From Streptomyces sp. DH-12 (lineage in GTDB: Bacteria > Actinomycetota > Actinomycetes > Streptomycetales > Streptomycetaceae): a stretch of 64,000 bases of DNA. This document shows positions 9,801-17,962 of this stretch, in pieces. The stretch lies in assembly GCF_002899455.1 (NCBI RefSeq), contig NZ_PPFB01000001.1, positions 248,001-312,000 on the forward strand. The letters are read 5' to 3'. The notes beneath the pieces were generated by a model, which worked only from the letters and a program-made list of their open reading frames with translations, had not been told where the DNA came from and ran no database searches. Each line of letters opens with the position of its first letter. Position 1 is the stretch's first letter. Position numbers and translations under genes: made by a program.

Positions 9801-12462
9801 GACCCTCGCCGCGCCGCTCGTCCTCGACGAGGAACTCCGCCTCCAGATCACCGTCGGCGCCCCCGAGGGCGGATCGCGGACCCTCACCGTCCACAGCCGC
9901 CCGCGCGGCGGCTCGGACCCCTGGACCTGCCACGCCACCGGACGCCTCACCGACACCCCACCGGCCCCCGCGACCGGCCCCGGCGCCCCGGACGGCTTCG
10001 CCGACCTGGCCCGATGGCCCGTCCCCGGCGCCGAACGCGTCGACCTGCACGGCTTCCACGACCGCTTCCGGGAACGCGGCATCGACTACGGGCCCGCCTT
10101 CCAGGGACTCACCGAACTGTGGCGGGCAGGCACGACCGCGTACGGCCTCGTCCGGCTGCCCGCACCACAGGACGGCACGCCCTACGCCGTCCACCCCGCC
10201 CTGCTCGACGCCGCCCTCCATGCCATGGAGGGCGCCGCAGACCCCGGCCCCGCCGCCGAAGCGGCCGGCGCCCTGCTCCCCTTCGAGTGGAGCGACGCCG
10301 AGATCCACGCGGTCGGCAGCCAGGAACTGCGGGTCCGCGTCGACGTGACCGAGACCCCGGGCCACGGGCGGCGGCTGGAACTGTGGGCCGCCGACACCAC
10401 CGGCGCGCCCGTGCTCCACGTGGCAGCCCTCCACCTGCGCCGCGCCGACGCCGGCCAGATCCGGGCCGCCCGGGGCACCGACGGCCTTCACCAGCTGCGC
10501 CACCTGCCCGTGGAACTCCCCGGCACTCCCGGGGAAGCGGCCGCCGACGCCGTCCTCGGCGGCACCGGCGAACTGGCCGCCTCCCTCGGCGCCGCCGCCC
10601 TGGCCGACGCCTCCGCCCTCACCGCCTGGCTCGACGCCGACCCCGGCCGGCGCCCCGGCCGCGTCCTCGTCGACCTGAGCGGCCCCTCCGAGGCGTCCGA
10701 CGCCTCCGGCCCCGGTGACACCCCCGAGGAGGCCCACGCCGCGGCGGCCACCGCGCTCGGCGAACTCCGCACCCTGCTGAGCGACGAACGCCTCGACACC
10801 ACCGAGCTGATCTGGCTCACCCGGGACAGCGCCGCCGCCGCCGACGGCGAGCCCCTGGACGGCCTCGCCCACGCCCCGCTCCACGGCCTGCTCCGCACGG
10901 CCCGCACCGAGCACCCCGAGCGCTCCCTGCGCCTGATCGACCTCGGCCCCGCCGAGACCGGCCCCGGCTCCCTCTCCCGGGCACTGTCACTGACCGGCGA
11001 GCCGGAACTCGCCGTGCGCGGGGAGCAGCTCCTCGCCGCCCGGCTCACCCCGGCGCCGGCGCCCGCCACCGAGGAGGACGGCGGCGGCACGGCACGCCGC
11101 CCGGACCCCGAGGGCACCGTGCTCCTCACCGGCGGCACCGGCGAACTGGGTGGCGCCGTCGCCCGCCACCTCGTACGGCACCACGGCATCCGGCACCTGG
11201 TGCTCACCTCCCGCCGGGGGCCCGACGCCCCCGGCGCCGCGGAACTCAGAAACCAGCTCCTGGAAGAAGGTGCCCGATGCGTCCGAGTGGTGGCGTGTGA
11301 TGTCTCTCGCCGAGATGACCTGGCGCAGGTGCTCGCTCTTGCTGAGGAGGACCGGCCGTGGACTGCGGTGCTGCACCTCGCCGGGATCCTGGACGACGGG
11401 GTCCTTCTGGGTCAGGACACGGAACGCCTCCGCCGGGCGATGACCCCCAAGGTCGACGGCGCCCGCCACCTGGCGGAGCTGACCCGGGACCTGGACCTCG
11501 CGGCCCTCGTCTTCTTCTCCTCCGCCGCCGGGACCCTCGGCACCGCCGGGCAGGGCATCTATGCCGCCGCCAACACCTGGCTCGACGCCTTCGCCGCCCG
11601 CCTGCGCGCCGAGGGCCGCCCGGTGACCAGCCTCGCCTGGGGGCTCTGGGAGCAGGCAGGCACCGGCATGACCGCCCACCTCCAGGGCGCCGAACTGACC
11701 CGCATGCGCCGCCAGGGGATCGCCCCCCTGCCCTTCGCCCAGGGGCTGCGCCTGCTCGACGCGGCCCTCGCCAGGCCGGCGGACAACTACGTACCCGTAC
11801 GGCTCGACCTGCGGCAGATCCAGCGGGACGCGGGCGAGGGAGCACCGGTGCCCGCGCTGTTCCGGGCGCTCGTCCGGGCCCGCACGCAGCGCGCCGCCAC
11901 CGGGGCCGCCCCGGCCGTGACCGGGCTGCGCGACCGCCTGCTCGCCGCACCCGCGCCCGAGCGGGAAGAGATCGTCACCCAACTGGTGCTCCGCGAGGTC
12001 GCGGCCGTGCTGGGCCTCGCATCACCCGGCGCGCTCGCCCCCGACCAGGTGCTCAAGGATCTCGGCCTCGACTCCCTGATGGCGGTGGAACTGCGGCGCA
12101 GGCTCGCCCAGGAGACCGGCCTCGCCCTCCCCGCGACGCTGGCCTTCGACTACCCCGCGCCCGAGCGCATCGCCCACCTCGTCCTGGACCGCATGGCCCT
12201 GCCCGCCCCGGCGGACCGGGCCGCAGCGGCGCCCGCCGACGACGACCCCGACGCCACCCTCGGCTGGGCCCTCGCCCGGCTCTCCGCCGCACGCCTCCAC
12301 GACAGCGGCCTGCTCGGCAGCCTGGTGGAGCTGGCCCGGCAGACCGAGGACGGCACAGCGGCCGGCGGCCCCCCGGCGAGCGCCGTCGCCCCCGAGGAGC
12401 GGTCCGTGCACGACATCAACGCGGAGCTGGACGCCTTCCTGGAGGCGTCCGGCATCAGCTGA
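862..12462 (+). CDS. Type I modular polyketide synthase 1 (starter ACP, modules 1 and 2)
   Basis: This is a 3866-residue PKS; an aggaa ribosome site at 851–855 supports ATG 862. Domain order by residue: ACP ~17–90 (Ser53), KS ~110–532 (Cys281, His416, His454), AT ~553–860 (Gln644-Ser645), AT ~985–1290 (Ser1080), KR ~1643–1820, ACP (Ser1964); then KS ~2022 onward (Cys2190), AT (Ser2643), DH (His2948, Asp3116), KR ~3417–3600, ACP (Ser3738) and a short docking tail. The first AT reads GQSIGE and has Trp670 where extender ATs carry the carboxylate-binding Arg, so it looks like a starter-loading AT. The second reads GHSVGE with HAFH (malonyl). The module 2 AT reads GHSQGE with YASH (methylmalonyl). 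Both KRs carry LDD and Ser/Tyr motifs (B-type). Inferred output: starter plus malonyl with a beta-hydroxyl, then methylmalonyl with an alkene. The N-terminal ACP and tandem ATs are unusual. Confidence 0.95.
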   Translation: MGDPMTSSNESSAPSAVSADITAFLRESVAEMLEVPVGSVRVDRSFSELGLPSLRAVELAGKVSALLGREIPGTAVWDHPTVAALAAYVTGAADEGGPGRTRPADPAGGDPVAVVGIGCRLPGGVEGPESLWRALVEGLDAVREVPADRWNADEWLDTDPEAPGRTTTRWGGFLDGIGEFDADLFRISPAEARAMDPQQRIALETAWSSLEDARIAPTALHGTRTGVFLGAMAQEYHLATGADPHSIGTHSATGWDNSVIAARIAYALGLQGPALAVATACSSSLTATHLAVRSLRSGESDLALAGGVNVMLHPHTTVAMTKFGGLNPEGRCRAFDADAGGYVRAEGCGIVVLRRLSDALAAGDRVYAVIRGSAVNNDGASNGLTAPNPRAQAAVLREAWQDARIAPSEVSYVEAHGTGTPLGDPIEAAALGEVFAPGREEPLRLGSAKTNFGHLEPAAGVTGLIKTALALHHGELPASLHFDTPNPRIDFDAAGLRVVDRAEPWPGEGPRRAGVSSFGFGGTNAHVALEEAPGRRGPLPDPAERPATGERPVLALFFSGHGSQWLGMGRDLLTEPAYRTALADCDRALRPVLGWSVTEELLAGDRDSRLERTDVVQPVLFAVQVALARTLGAWGLAPDAVLGQSIGEVAAAVTAGALPLEEGARIIGVWSALIAERAAGQGAMTVCDLTAEEAEDLIRPVDRDLCVAGHLAPGQVCLAGPREAVAAVERELAARGTNSTRVRIDYAAHSPQLAGLAPELGRRLGAVRTAPATVPFWSTVTGAPLDTDALDASYWARNMCRPMLVAETVDALAAAHAGRPLRLIEIAPHPVARYSLERILAGRPEAAVLTTGRRGAPDRRGLEEAAVRLWRDGADLDRAAVAGEPRRDEPATPMVFAVSGRTRPALAANAARLADRVAQATGAELRDLAYSSTVTRAHLDHRAAVVAATTEEAAEALTALAEDRPHPAAVEDESEELTGAWESGTSVLFTGQGSQRPGMGRALHAAFPVYRDTFDAVCSALAPHLARPLEEVVHAPEGSAEARLLDETEFTQPALFAFEVALHRLWESWGVRPRAVAGHSVGELAAAHVAGILDLDDAARLVAARGRLMQSCERGGAMASVQATEAEVLQALASTAESGGRVSIAALNSPAQTVVSGDEEAVVRVVEHFTAQGRRTRRLTVSHAFHSAHMDTMLEEYRAVAEQCVLRVPGIPLFSTATGAWTDSRTAPGEGATSPDHWVRQVRDAVRFTDAVAALEAAGLRRHLECGPAAVLTAMGIACADREEGFIPSQRAGDRPDEVGDVLRALAGLHVSGEDIDFEQVYADTGARRTDLPGYAFRRTHHWIGAAPRAGHLPAARPVADDSLWQAVGTGETERVCALLGTSDTTAVEALLPHLAAWRDRQDRAGTAAESLYEESWQPVTGPATAPDLTGDWILATPADPAATALTEALARALTDAGGTVHPLPAADGRTAYAAALDTLTTTLAGRTPRAVLALTSLDTDPARGAVTTGATRTLALTQALGDSGLDAPLWLVTRGAVRTGEEDPAPRPDQALAWGLGHVAALEHADRWGGLVDLPGPADGSPAGPAPSFAPLDAATTRHLLTTVTARTPDREDQVALRPAGPFARRLRRSEPAPRLPRRARGTVLVTGGSGALAGHLARHLAERGAEHVVLASRRGPGAEGAAEIAAALEAAGARVTLAACDVTDRADLERLLARIDEDPAPLRAVFHTAGTLDDRLLDHLDAEALAVTAAPKLQAAAHLHALTAGRELDAFVLYSSVVGTLGNIGQANYAMANAALDALAERRRADGLPAVSIAWGPWADGGMTRGTAESQLKRVGLVPLAPDAALAALDAALAADPATGPATRVAARVDWARAVPAHQGNRPRPLLAGLTETRRHPGAAPAPASPDGAANPLCTALVGLADEDRLPHLRTLLAVEAAAVLGVADPASLGTERGFKDLGFDSMMAIQLSARVQRRTGITTPRTLIYDHPNLTAAAHWLLGELLGATGDATAPAPTVARDEPLAIVGVGLRMPGGAHDLDSLWQVLAEGRDTVGEIPADRFDIDAYYDPAPDAEGTTYVRHASLLDDVASFDASFFGISPREADPMDPQHRLLLEAAWNSLENAGIRPDDLRHSRTGVFVGAGAGEYAAHRGGTPDTYTLTGSLQSFNAGRLSYHLGLQGPALSVDTACSSSLVALHLAAEALRGGECDIALAGGVQVLADPGSFVALSRSHALAPDGRSKTFSAAADGYGRGEGVGLVVVMRLSDALAADHEVLGVIRAGAVNHDGASSGITAPNGTSQQKVVRAALDSAGLAPTDVDYVECHGTGTPLGDPIEVQALAAVYGEGRDASTALRLGTAKSVIGHLESAAGIAGVCKVLAAFRHGALPPTPRSAPLNPAIAWDDLPVAVVDELSPWARTSGRVRRAGVSAFGLSGTNAHLVIEEPPVPARQDAAPAASGPPALPVVVSGRTEEALREQAGRWARWLDSRPGTALPDIAATAARHRTHFPSRAGVVATGTEELTAALHALAEGRETEQTVLGTAVPRGKAVFVFPGQGSQWTAMGRDLLAQSPVFAETIDRCDAALAPLTGWSVRSVLAGEEADGAPPADRVDVVQPALFAMGVGLAAVWRSLGVEPAAVVGHSQGEVVAAVVSGVLTLEQGARVVTARSSAVLDISGRGGMALVERPVAEVEEYLAPYGGTLSVAAVNTTGSTVVSGEARDLEELVAALQERGVFARTIRVDYASHSAQMDPLLPGLASRLAGIAPGRAATAFYSTLLGDTVEGPELDGEYWCRNLREPVRFDRALERLLADGHTVFVEISAHPVLAMPLTDGSAGHGGLVVGSLARGRGGLDQLWRNLGLLHVGGHTVDWRAALGDRRTALLPLPTYAFQRERHWLDAPEPSADAGTLGLEAPAHPWLGAATALADGDGHLLTGSLSLARQPWLKDHLVFGTAVVPGTGLLELAAAAAHEVGAAGVAELTLAAPLVLDEELRLQITVGAPEGGSRTLTVHSRPRGGSDPWTCHATGRLTDTPPAPATGPGAPDGFADLARWPVPGAERVDLHGFHDRFRERGIDYGPAFQGLTELWRAGTTAYGLVRLPAPQDGTPYAVHPALLDAALHAMEGAADPGPAAEAAGALLPFEWSDAEIHAVGSQELRVRVDVTETPGHGRRLELWAADTTGAPVLHVAALHLRRADAGQIRAARGTDGLHQLRHLPVELPGTPGEAAADAVLGGTGELAASLGAAALADASALTAWLDADPGRRPGRVLVDLSGPSEASDASGPGDTPEEAHAAAATALGELRTLLSDERLDTTELIWLTRDSAAAADGEPLDGLAHAPLHGLLRTARTEHPERSLRLIDLGPAETGPGSLSRALSLTGEPELAVRGEQLLAARLTPAPAPATEEDGGGTARRPDPEGTVLLTGGTGELGGAVARHLVRHHGIRHLVLTSRRGPDAPGAAELRNQLLEEGARCVRVVACDVSRRDDLAQVLALAEEDRPWTAVLHLAGILDDGVLLGQDTERLRRAMTPKVDGARHLAELTRDLDLAALVFFSSAAGTLGTAGQGIYAAANTWLDAFAARLRAEGRPVTSLAWGLWEQAGTGMTAHLQGAELTRMRRQGIAPLPFAQGLRLLDAALARPADNYVPVRLDLRQIQRDAGEGAPVPALFRALVRARTQRAATGAAPAVTGLRDRLLAAPAPEREEIVTQLVLREVAAVLGLASPGALAPDQVLKDLGLDSLMAVELRRRLAQETGLALPATLAFDYPAPERIAHLVLDRMALPAPADRAAAAPADDDPDATLGWALARLSAARLHDSGLLGSLVELARQTEDGTAAGGPPASAVAPEERSVHDINAELDAFLEASGIS

Positions 12463-12616
12463 GGCGACACCGGCGTCCCGGTGCAACCGAACCCGGCCCC
12501 GTGAGGGGGCGCCCCTCTCGTGGGACCGCCCTCCCGCGGGGCCGTACGACCGCGGCTCCGCGGCCACCCGGCCGCGGAGCCGCCCGGCAGCCGTCCACCA
12601 GAATCGGAGCTCCGAC

Positions 12617-13150
12617 ATGACAGTCACCACCGGCAGCGTGCTGGCCCGTCCCGACGTGGCCGCCTTCCGCGCCGCCATGGGCCGCTTCCCCACCGGCGTC
12701 ACCCTGCTCACCCTCGGCAGCGGCGACACCACCACCGCCATGACGCTCAACAGCCTGACCTCGGTCTCCCTCGACCCCCTGCTCCTGCTCGTCTCCGTCA
12801 GGACCGCCGGCCGGATGCGCCCCCTGATCTCCCGCGCCCGGGGCTTCGCGGTCAACGTCCTGGGGGAGGATCAGCGCCACCTCGCCCAGGAGTTCGCCCG
12901 CTCCGGCCGCCCGGAGGGCCGGGCCGCGACGACACGCCTCGCCGCCGTCGCCGGGGTCACCGGCCACGCCGTACTCCCCGCCGCCGAGTCCTCCTTCGAG
13001 TGCGTCCTGGAGGAGGAGCGCGAGGCGGGCGACCACACCCTGTTCATCGGCCGGGTCGTCGCCCTCGGCACCGCCGACGGCGGCCCCCGCCCCCTCGTCT
13101 TCCACCAGGGGGCCTTCACCGGTCTCCCCACCGGCCCCGTACAGGGCTGA
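12617..13150 (+). CDS. Flavin reductase-like (HpaC/NtaB-type) protein
   Basis: A 177-residue protein of the FMN-binding split-barrel flavin reductase family. The start PTGVTLLT followed by MTLNSLTSVSLDPLLLLVSV is the family flavin-binding core, followed by FAVNVLGEDQ and a C-terminal LVFHQGAF. Such proteins reduce FMN or FAD with NAD(P)H and hand the reduced flavin to a partner monooxygenase. No partner monooxygenase is visible in the window, so the function in this pathway is open; it could serve an oxygenase encoded further left or another redox step. A ggag site 7 nt before ATG 12617 supports the start. It lies 154 bp after PKS 1 and 119 bp before the citramalate synthase gene, all on the same strand, so co-transcription is likely. 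Confidence 0.85.
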   Translation: MTVTTGSVLARPDVAAFRAAMGRFPTGVTLLTLGSGDTTTAMTLNSLTSVSLDPLLLLVSVRTAGRMRPLISRARGFAVNVLGEDQRHLAQEFARSGRPEGRAATTRLAAVAGVTGHAVLPAAESSFECVLEEEREAGDHTLFIGRVVALGTADGGPRPLVFHQGAFTGLPTGPVQG

Positions 13151-13269
13151 CACCTGCCCGGCCATGGCTTCCGCCGGATCTCTAGCGGGGCTCAGGCGGA
13201 CCGCCGGATCGTCGGGGACGAGGACGTCAGCAAGGGGCGGTACGCCCACATCACCGGAGGGCGAGAGAC

Positions 13270-14895
13270 ATGGCCGAGGGCGGCATACAGCTGTACGACA
13301 CCACTCTGCGCGACGGCAGCCAGCAGAAGGGCATGACGCTCACGGTCGACGAGAAGCTCGCCGTGGCCCGCCTCCTGGACAGCGTCGGAGTGGGGTTCAT
13401 CGAGGGAGGCTGGCCGGGCGCCGTCCCCCGCGACACCGAATTCTTCCAGCGGGCCCGCACCGAACTCGACCTCCGCGGCGCCCGCCTCGCCGCCTTCGGC
13501 TCCACCCGCCGCCCCGGCATCGCCGTACCCGACGACCCCCAGGTACGCGCCCTGCTCACCTCCGAGGCGCCCGTGGTCACCCTGGTCGGCAAGAGCCACA
13601 CCGGGCACGTGGAACGCGCCCTGCACACCACCCTGGCCGAGAACCTCGCCATGATCGGCAGCACGGTGCGGCACCTGGTCGGCGCCGGGCGGACCGTCTT
13701 CTTCGACGCCGAGCACTACTTCGACGGCTACCGGCTCAACCCGAACTACGCCCTGGAGGTCGTCCGCACCGCCGCCGAGGCCGGGGCCCAGGCCGTCGTC
13801 CTCTGCGACACCAACGGCGGCCACCTCCCCGACGAGGTGGGCCGCGTCGTGGCCGACACCCTCGCCGCCACCGGCGCGGCCCTCGGCATCCACTGCCACG
13901 ACGACTCGGGATGCGCCGTCGCCAACACCCTCGCCGCCACCGACGCCGGCGCGGTCCACGTGCAGGGCACCGCCCACGGCTACGGCGAACGGTGCGGCAA
14001 CGCCGACCTCTTCACCGTCATCGCCAACCTGGTCCTCAAACGCGACCTGCCCGTCGTCACCCCCGACCAGCTCGCCGCCCTCACCCGTACGGCGGCCGCC
14101 GTCACCGCCGTCACCGGCGTCACCCCGCGGGCCGCCGCCCCCTACGTCGGCGCCCTCGCCTTCACCCACAAGGCCGGACTCCACGCCTCCGCCCTCCGCG
14201 TCGACCCCGACCTCTACCAGCACACCGACCCGGCCCGCCTCGGCAACACGATGCGCACGCTCGTCTCCGACATGGGAGGCCGTTCCTCCGTCTCCCTCAA
14301 GGCACGCGAGCTCGGCCACGAGGTCGCCGCCGGCTCCGAGGAGGCCACCCGCGCGGCGGCCCGCGTCAAGCAGCTGGAGAACCGCGGTTACAGCTTCGAG
14401 AACGCCGACGCCTCCTTCGCCCTGCTGCTCCACGAGGAGCTGGCCGCCACGCCCGCCCCGCCGCCCTTCACCGTCGACACCTGGCAGGTCACCACGGCCC
14501 AGGGCACCGCCGGGCCCGCCCGCAGCGAGGCGACCCTCCGCGCCCGCGTCGGCATCACCGACCGCACCGCCACCGGGACGGGCGACAGCCCCCTGGAGGC
14601 ACTCGACGCGGCCCTCCACCACCTCCTCACCCCCAGCTACGCCCGCCTCGACCGGCTCGTGATGACCGGCCACCACGTGCGGGCACTCACCTCCCGGGAG
14701 GGGCCCGCCACCTTCCGCGTCCTGGTCTCCTACCGTGACGGCGACCGCACCTGGAACACCGTCGGCGTCGCCCAGGACACCCTCACCGCCGCCTGGCAGG
14801 CCCAACTCGACGCCATGCGCTACGTCCTGCTGGGCGAAACGCCCGCCGAGGCCACCTCGCAGGCCGCTCCCGCGGCCTCCCTCACCGCGGCCTGA
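13270..14895 (+). CDS. cimA: Citramalate synthase (CimA-type, LeuA superfamily)
   Basis: A 541-residue enzyme of the isopropylmalate/homocitrate/citramalate synthase superfamily. The N-terminus carries the metal-binding DTTLRDGSQ motif, then [23 protein letters not shown] and [11 protein letters not shown], followed by HKAGLHASA and a C-terminal LeuA-type regulatory domain. The FIEGGWPG and DTEFF context matches CimA rather than LeuA. The known reaction is pyruvate plus acetyl-CoA to (R)-citramalate, leading by isoleucine-pathway enzymes to 2-oxobutyrate. 2-Oxobutyrate yields propionyl-CoA (then methylmalonyl-CoA) or isoleucine-derived 2-methylbutyryl-CoA. Inside a PKS cluster with several methylmalonyl-type ATs, an inferred job is precursor or starter supply. 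A related acyl-malate synthase activity cannot be excluded. The 3' end of this gene reappears inverted in the chimeric block at 16976–17347. Confidence 0.85.
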   Translation: MAEGGIQLYDTTLRDGSQQKGMTLTVDEKLAVARLLDSVGVGFIEGGWPGAVPRDTEFFQRARTELDLRGARLAAFGSTRRPGIAVPDDPQVRALLTSEAPVVTLVGKSHTGHVERALHTTLAENLAMIGSTVRHLVGAGRTVFFDAEHYFDGYRLNPNYALEVVRTAAEAGAQAVVLCDTNGGHLPDEVGRVVADTLAATGAALGIHCHDDSGCAVANTLAATDAGAVHVQGTAHGYGERCGNADLFTVIANLVLKRDLPVVTPDQLAALTRTAAAVTAVTGVTPRAAAPYVGALAFTHKAGLHASALRVDPDLYQHTDPARLGNTMRTLVSDMGGRSSVSLKARELGHEVAAGSEEATRAAARVKQLENRGYSFENADASFALLLHEELAATPAPPPFTVDTWQVTTAQGTAGPARSEATLRARVGITDRTATGTGDSPLEALDAALHHLLTPSYARLDRLVMTGHHVRALTSREGPATFRVLVSYRDGDRTWNTVGVAQDTLTAAWQAQLDAMRYVLLGETPAEATSQAAPAASLTAA

Positions 14896-14923
14896 AGCCC
14901 CACCCCCCGGCCGGCGCACCACC

Positions 14924-14951
14924 AGCTCGGGTACGCCCACGTGCCCGAGCT
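14924..14951 (+). terminator. Hairpin downstream of cimA
   Basis: Perfect 8-bp arms (agctcggg and cccgagct) flank a 12-nt loop that can pair further. It lies 29 nt after the cimA stop and ~150 nt before PKS 2. There is no T-run, which is common in Streptomyces. It may only attenuate transcription into PKS 2. Confidence 0.45.
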
Positions 14952-15098
14952 GCTCCGCTGTGCCGGAACCCCTCCAGAACCCGAAGCACCAGATCCGTAC
15001 GACCGAAGCTCAAGTGGCCACCGATTGGCTGCTGGAGTCCCCGATACGTCTTCGCCGGGACGCTGTTCGCCCCGCCGCGGGCCGCGCAGAGAGGCTCA

Positions 15099-16985
15099 AT
15101 GGTGTCGATGTCAAACCAGGACCGGATGCAGGCCGCGCTACCAGCGATCCGCGCACTCCAGAAGAGGGCCGCGGAACTGGAGGCGCGCCAAGCCCGGCAG
15201 CACGAGCCGATCGCCGTGGTGTCGATGGCGTGCCGTCTCCCGGGCGGGATCGACACGCCGGAGGCGTTCTGGGAACTGCTGGCCTCCGGCGGCGACGCGG
15301 TCGGCGGGCTGCCCTCCCGTTGGGGCGGGCTGGACCTGTACGACCCGGACCCGGAGGCGGTCGGCAAGAGCTATGCCCGCGAGGGCGGCTTCCTGGAGGA
15401 CGTGGAGGGATTCGACGCCGCCTTCTTCGGCGTGAGCCCGCGCGAGGCTCTCACCATGGACCCGCAGCAGCGGCTGGTCCTGGAGACGTCCTGGGAGGCG
15501 CTGGAGCGCGCCGGTGTCCGCCCGGAGTCGCTGAACGAGAGCCGTACCGGTGTCTACCTCGGCACCATGAGCTCCGACTACGGAGACCTGGGCACGGATC
15601 TGGACGCCCTCGACGGCTACGTCAGCACCGGCAAGGCGAGCAGCGTGGTCTCGGGCCGCGTCTCCTACACGCTCGGTCTCCAGGGGCCGGCGGTCACGGT
15701 CGACACGGCCTGCTCCTCCTCCCTCGTCGCCCTCCACCTGGCGGTCCAGGCGCTGCGGCAGGGGGAGTGCGAGGTCGCGCTCGCCGGCGGCGTCACCGTC
15801 ATGAGCGCCCCCTCTCTCTTCGTCGAGTTCTCGCGGTTGAAGGGGATGGCCGGGGACGGACGGTGCAAGTCCTTCTCGGCCGACGCCGACGGCGCGGGCT
15901 GGGCCGAGGGCGCGGGCGTGCTGCTGCTGAAGCGGCTGTCGGCCGCCGAGCGTGACGGCGACCGTGTGCTGGCCGTCATCCGCGGCAGCGCCGTCAACCA
16001 GGACGGCCGCAGCCAGGGCCTCACCGCCCCCAACGGCCCCTCCCAGCAGCGGGTGATCCGCGATGCGCTGGAGGCGGCGCGGCTGGCGCCCGCCGACATC
16101 GACGCGGTCGAGGCGCACGGGACGGGTACGTCGTTGGGTGATCCGATCGAGGCGGGTGCGCTGGCGGAGGTGTTCGGGCCCGAGCGGCCTGACGGCCGGC
16201 CGGTGTGGCTGGGGTCGTCGAAGTCGAACATCGGGCACGCGCAGGCGGCGGCGGGTGTGGTCGGTGTGATCAAGATGGTGCTGGCGTTGCAGCACGAGGT
16301 GCTTCCGAAGACGTTGCACGCCGATGAGCCCACGCCGTTGATCGAGTGGGACAGCAGTGGTCTTGCGCTGTTGAACGAGGCGCGTGCGTGGACGTCCGAC
16401 GGTGAGCGTCCGCGGCGTGCGGGTGTGTCGTCGTTCGGGCTGTCCGGCACCAACGCCCACGTGGTGATCGAGGAGTCGCCCGTACCCTCCGCTGTCGACC
16501 CGTCCGAGGACAGGCCCTCCGCCACGGGGAATCCCGTGCCGGTGGTGGTGTCGGGTCAGAGTGAGGAGGCGTTGCGTGCTCAGGCCGGGCGTTGGGCGTC
16601 CTGGCTGTCGGGTCGTGAGGGTGTGTCGTTGTCCGATGTGGCGGTGACGGCGGGCCGTCATCGTTCGCAGCTGGCTTCGCGGGCGAGTGTGGTGGCGTCG
16701 GATGTGGCGGGTCTGGTGGAGGGGTTGTCGGCTCTGGCCGAGGGCCGTTCGCTGGATTCGGTGGTGTCCGGTGTGGCCGGGGCGCGCGGGAAGGTGGTGT
16801 TCGTCTTCCCGGGTCAGGGTTCGCAGTGGTCGGGGATGGGGCGGGGGCTGCTGGAGTCGTGCCCGGTCTTCGCCGGGACGCTGTTCGCCCCGCCGCGGGC
16901 CGCGCAGAGAGGCTCAATGGTGTCGATGTCAAACCAGGACCGGATGCAGGCCGCGCTACCAGCGAGCGGCGCCGCTCGCTGGTAG
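15099..16985 (+). CDS. Type I PKS 2, 5' fragment (module 3 KS and start of AT)
   Basis: The first part of a PKS gene that is broken in this sequence. ATG 15099 follows an agagagg site. An N-terminal docking helix (~residues 4–35) precedes a KS ([21 protein letters not shown] with Cys205, [17 protein letters not shown]). A linker and the first AT motif [10 protein letters not shown] follow. At ~16866–16874 the AT sequence jumps into a copy of the gene's own upstream region, and the frame ends at 16985. The real gene should run on through AT, possibly DH, KR and ACP to the 3' part beginning at ~18054. The two parts are in different frames, so the break cannot be read through. The [12 protein letters not shown] style matches the methylmalonyl-type ATs of modules 2, 4 and 5 rather than the malonyl ATs (FTGQGSQR), so methylmalonyl is a weak prediction for this module. 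Confidence 0.85.
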   Translation: MVSMSNQDRMQAALPAIRALQKRAAELEARQARQHEPIAVVSMACRLPGGIDTPEAFWELLASGGDAVGGLPSRWGGLDLYDPDPEAVGKSYAREGGFLEDVEGFDAAFFGVSPREALTMDPQQRLVLETSWEALERAGVRPESLNESRTGVYLGTMSSDYGDLGTDLDALDGYVSTGKASSVVSGRVSYTLGLQGPAVTVDTACSSSLVALHLAVQALRQGECEVALAGGVTVMSAPSLFVEFSRLKGMAGDGRCKSFSADADGAGWAEGAGVLLLKRLSAAERDGDRVLAVIRGSAVNQDGRSQGLTAPNGPSQQRVIRDALEAARLAPADIDAVEAHGTGTSLGDPIEAGALAEVFGPERPDGRPVWLGSSKSNIGHAQAAAGVVGVIKMVLALQHEVLPKTLHADEPTPLIEWDSSGLALLNEARAWTSDGERPRRAGVSSFGLSGTNAHVVIEESPVPSAVDPSEDRPSATGNPVPVVVSGQSEEALRAQAGRWASWLSGREGVSLSDVAVTAGRHRSQLASRASVVASDVAGLVEGLSALAEGRSLDSVVSGVAGARGKVVFVFPGQGSQWSGMGRGLLESCPVFAGTLFAPPRAAQRGSMVSMSNQDRMQAALPASGAARW

Positions 16986-17347
16986 CGCGGCCTGCATCCG
17001 GTCCTGGTTTGACATCGACACCATTGAGCCTCTCTGCGCGGCCCGCGGCGGGGCGAACAGCGTCCCGGCGAAGACGTATCGGGGACTCCAGCAGCCAATC
17101 GGTGGCCACTTGAGCTTCGGTCGTACGGATCTGGTGCTTCGGGTTCTGGAGGGGTTCCGGCACAGCGGAGCAGCTCGGGCACGTGGGCGTACCCGAGCTG
17201 GTGGTGCGCCGGCCGGGGGGTGGGGCTTCAGGCCGCGGTGAGGGAGGCCGCGGGAGCGGCCTGCGAGGTGGCCTCGGCGGGCGTTTCGCCCAGCAGGACG
17301 TAGCGCATGGCGTCGAGTTGGGCCTGCCAGGCGGCGGTGAGGGTGTC
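16866..17347. repeat. Fold-back (snap-back) inverted duplication of the PKS 2 5' region
   Basis: The arm 16866–16965 matches 15048–15147 and the arm 16976–17347 is its reverse complement extended back to 14776 in cimA. The centre (16966–16975) is itself palindromic. About 100 bp can pair within this block, and ~370 bp is inverted relative to the upstream original. Confidence 0.9.
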
Positions 17348-17482
17348 GGGCACGCTGTTGGGTGTCTGAGGGAATGAGTTTCCTTCAGTGCCGGCCCCAG
17401 TGCACTCGAGCGTTTTGTTCGGGGTGATGGGTGGTTGGTCGTTGTTTGAGAACTGCACAGTGGACGCGAGCATCTGTGGCCA

Positions 17483-17637
17483 AGTTTTTAAGGGCGCACG
17501 GTGGATGCCTTGGCACCAGGAACCGATGAAGGACGTGGGAGGCCACGATAGGCCCCGGGGAGTCGTCAACCAGGCTTTGATCCGGGGGTGTCCGAATGGG
17601 GAAACCCGGCAGTCGTCATGGGCTGTCACCCGCTGCT
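17483..17637 (+). rRNA. 5' fragment of 23S rRNA preceded by 16S–23S spacer (misplaced)
   Basis: From about 17348 the sequence reads like the end of a Streptomyces 16S–23S spacer. From ~17483 it reads like the start of 23S rRNA (aagggcgcacggtggatgcc, then the gaaacccggcagtcgtcatg region). It stops after about 155 nt at the cacccgctgctg microhomology with the inverted KS piece. It is far too short to function and is embedded in a PKS gene, so it is a stray fragment within the chimeric block rather than an rRNA locus. Confidence 0.85.
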
Positions 17638-17962
17638 GGGAGGGGCCGTTGGGGGCGGTGAGGCCCTGGCTGCGGCCGTCCTGGTTGACGGCGCTGCCGC
17701 GGATGACGGCCAGCACACGGTCGCCGTCACGCTCGGCGGCCGACAGCCGCTTCAGCAGCAGCACGCCCGCGCCCTCGGCCCAGCCCGCGCCGTCGGCGTC
17801 GGCCGAGAAGGACTTGCACCGTCCGTCCCCGGCCATCCCCTTCAACCGCGAGAACTCGACGAAGAGAGAGGGGGCGCTCATGACGGTGACGCCGCCGGCG
17901 AGCGCGACCTCGCACTCCCCCTGCCGCAGCGCCTGGACCGCCAGGTGGAGGGCGACGAGGGG
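17627..17962 (-). repeat. Inverted ketosynthase fragment
   Basis: Reverse complement of the KS segment at about 15720–16055 (the region around and after the TACSSS active site of module 3). On the minus strand it reads continuous KS protein ([15 protein letters not shown] to NGPSQQRV). It has no start or context and belongs to the chimeric block. Confidence 0.9.

Noticed and set aside
1012..10914. Very long minus-strand open frames opposite the PKS genes
   Set aside because: They are mirror frames of high-GC coding sequence; the translations are Gly/Val/Glu-rich without domains, whereas the plus strand encodes full PKS domains.
17483..17637. A genuine rRNA operon
   Set aside because: Only the first ~155 nt of 23S rRNA with part of the spacer are present, joined at both ends to unrelated inverted sequence.
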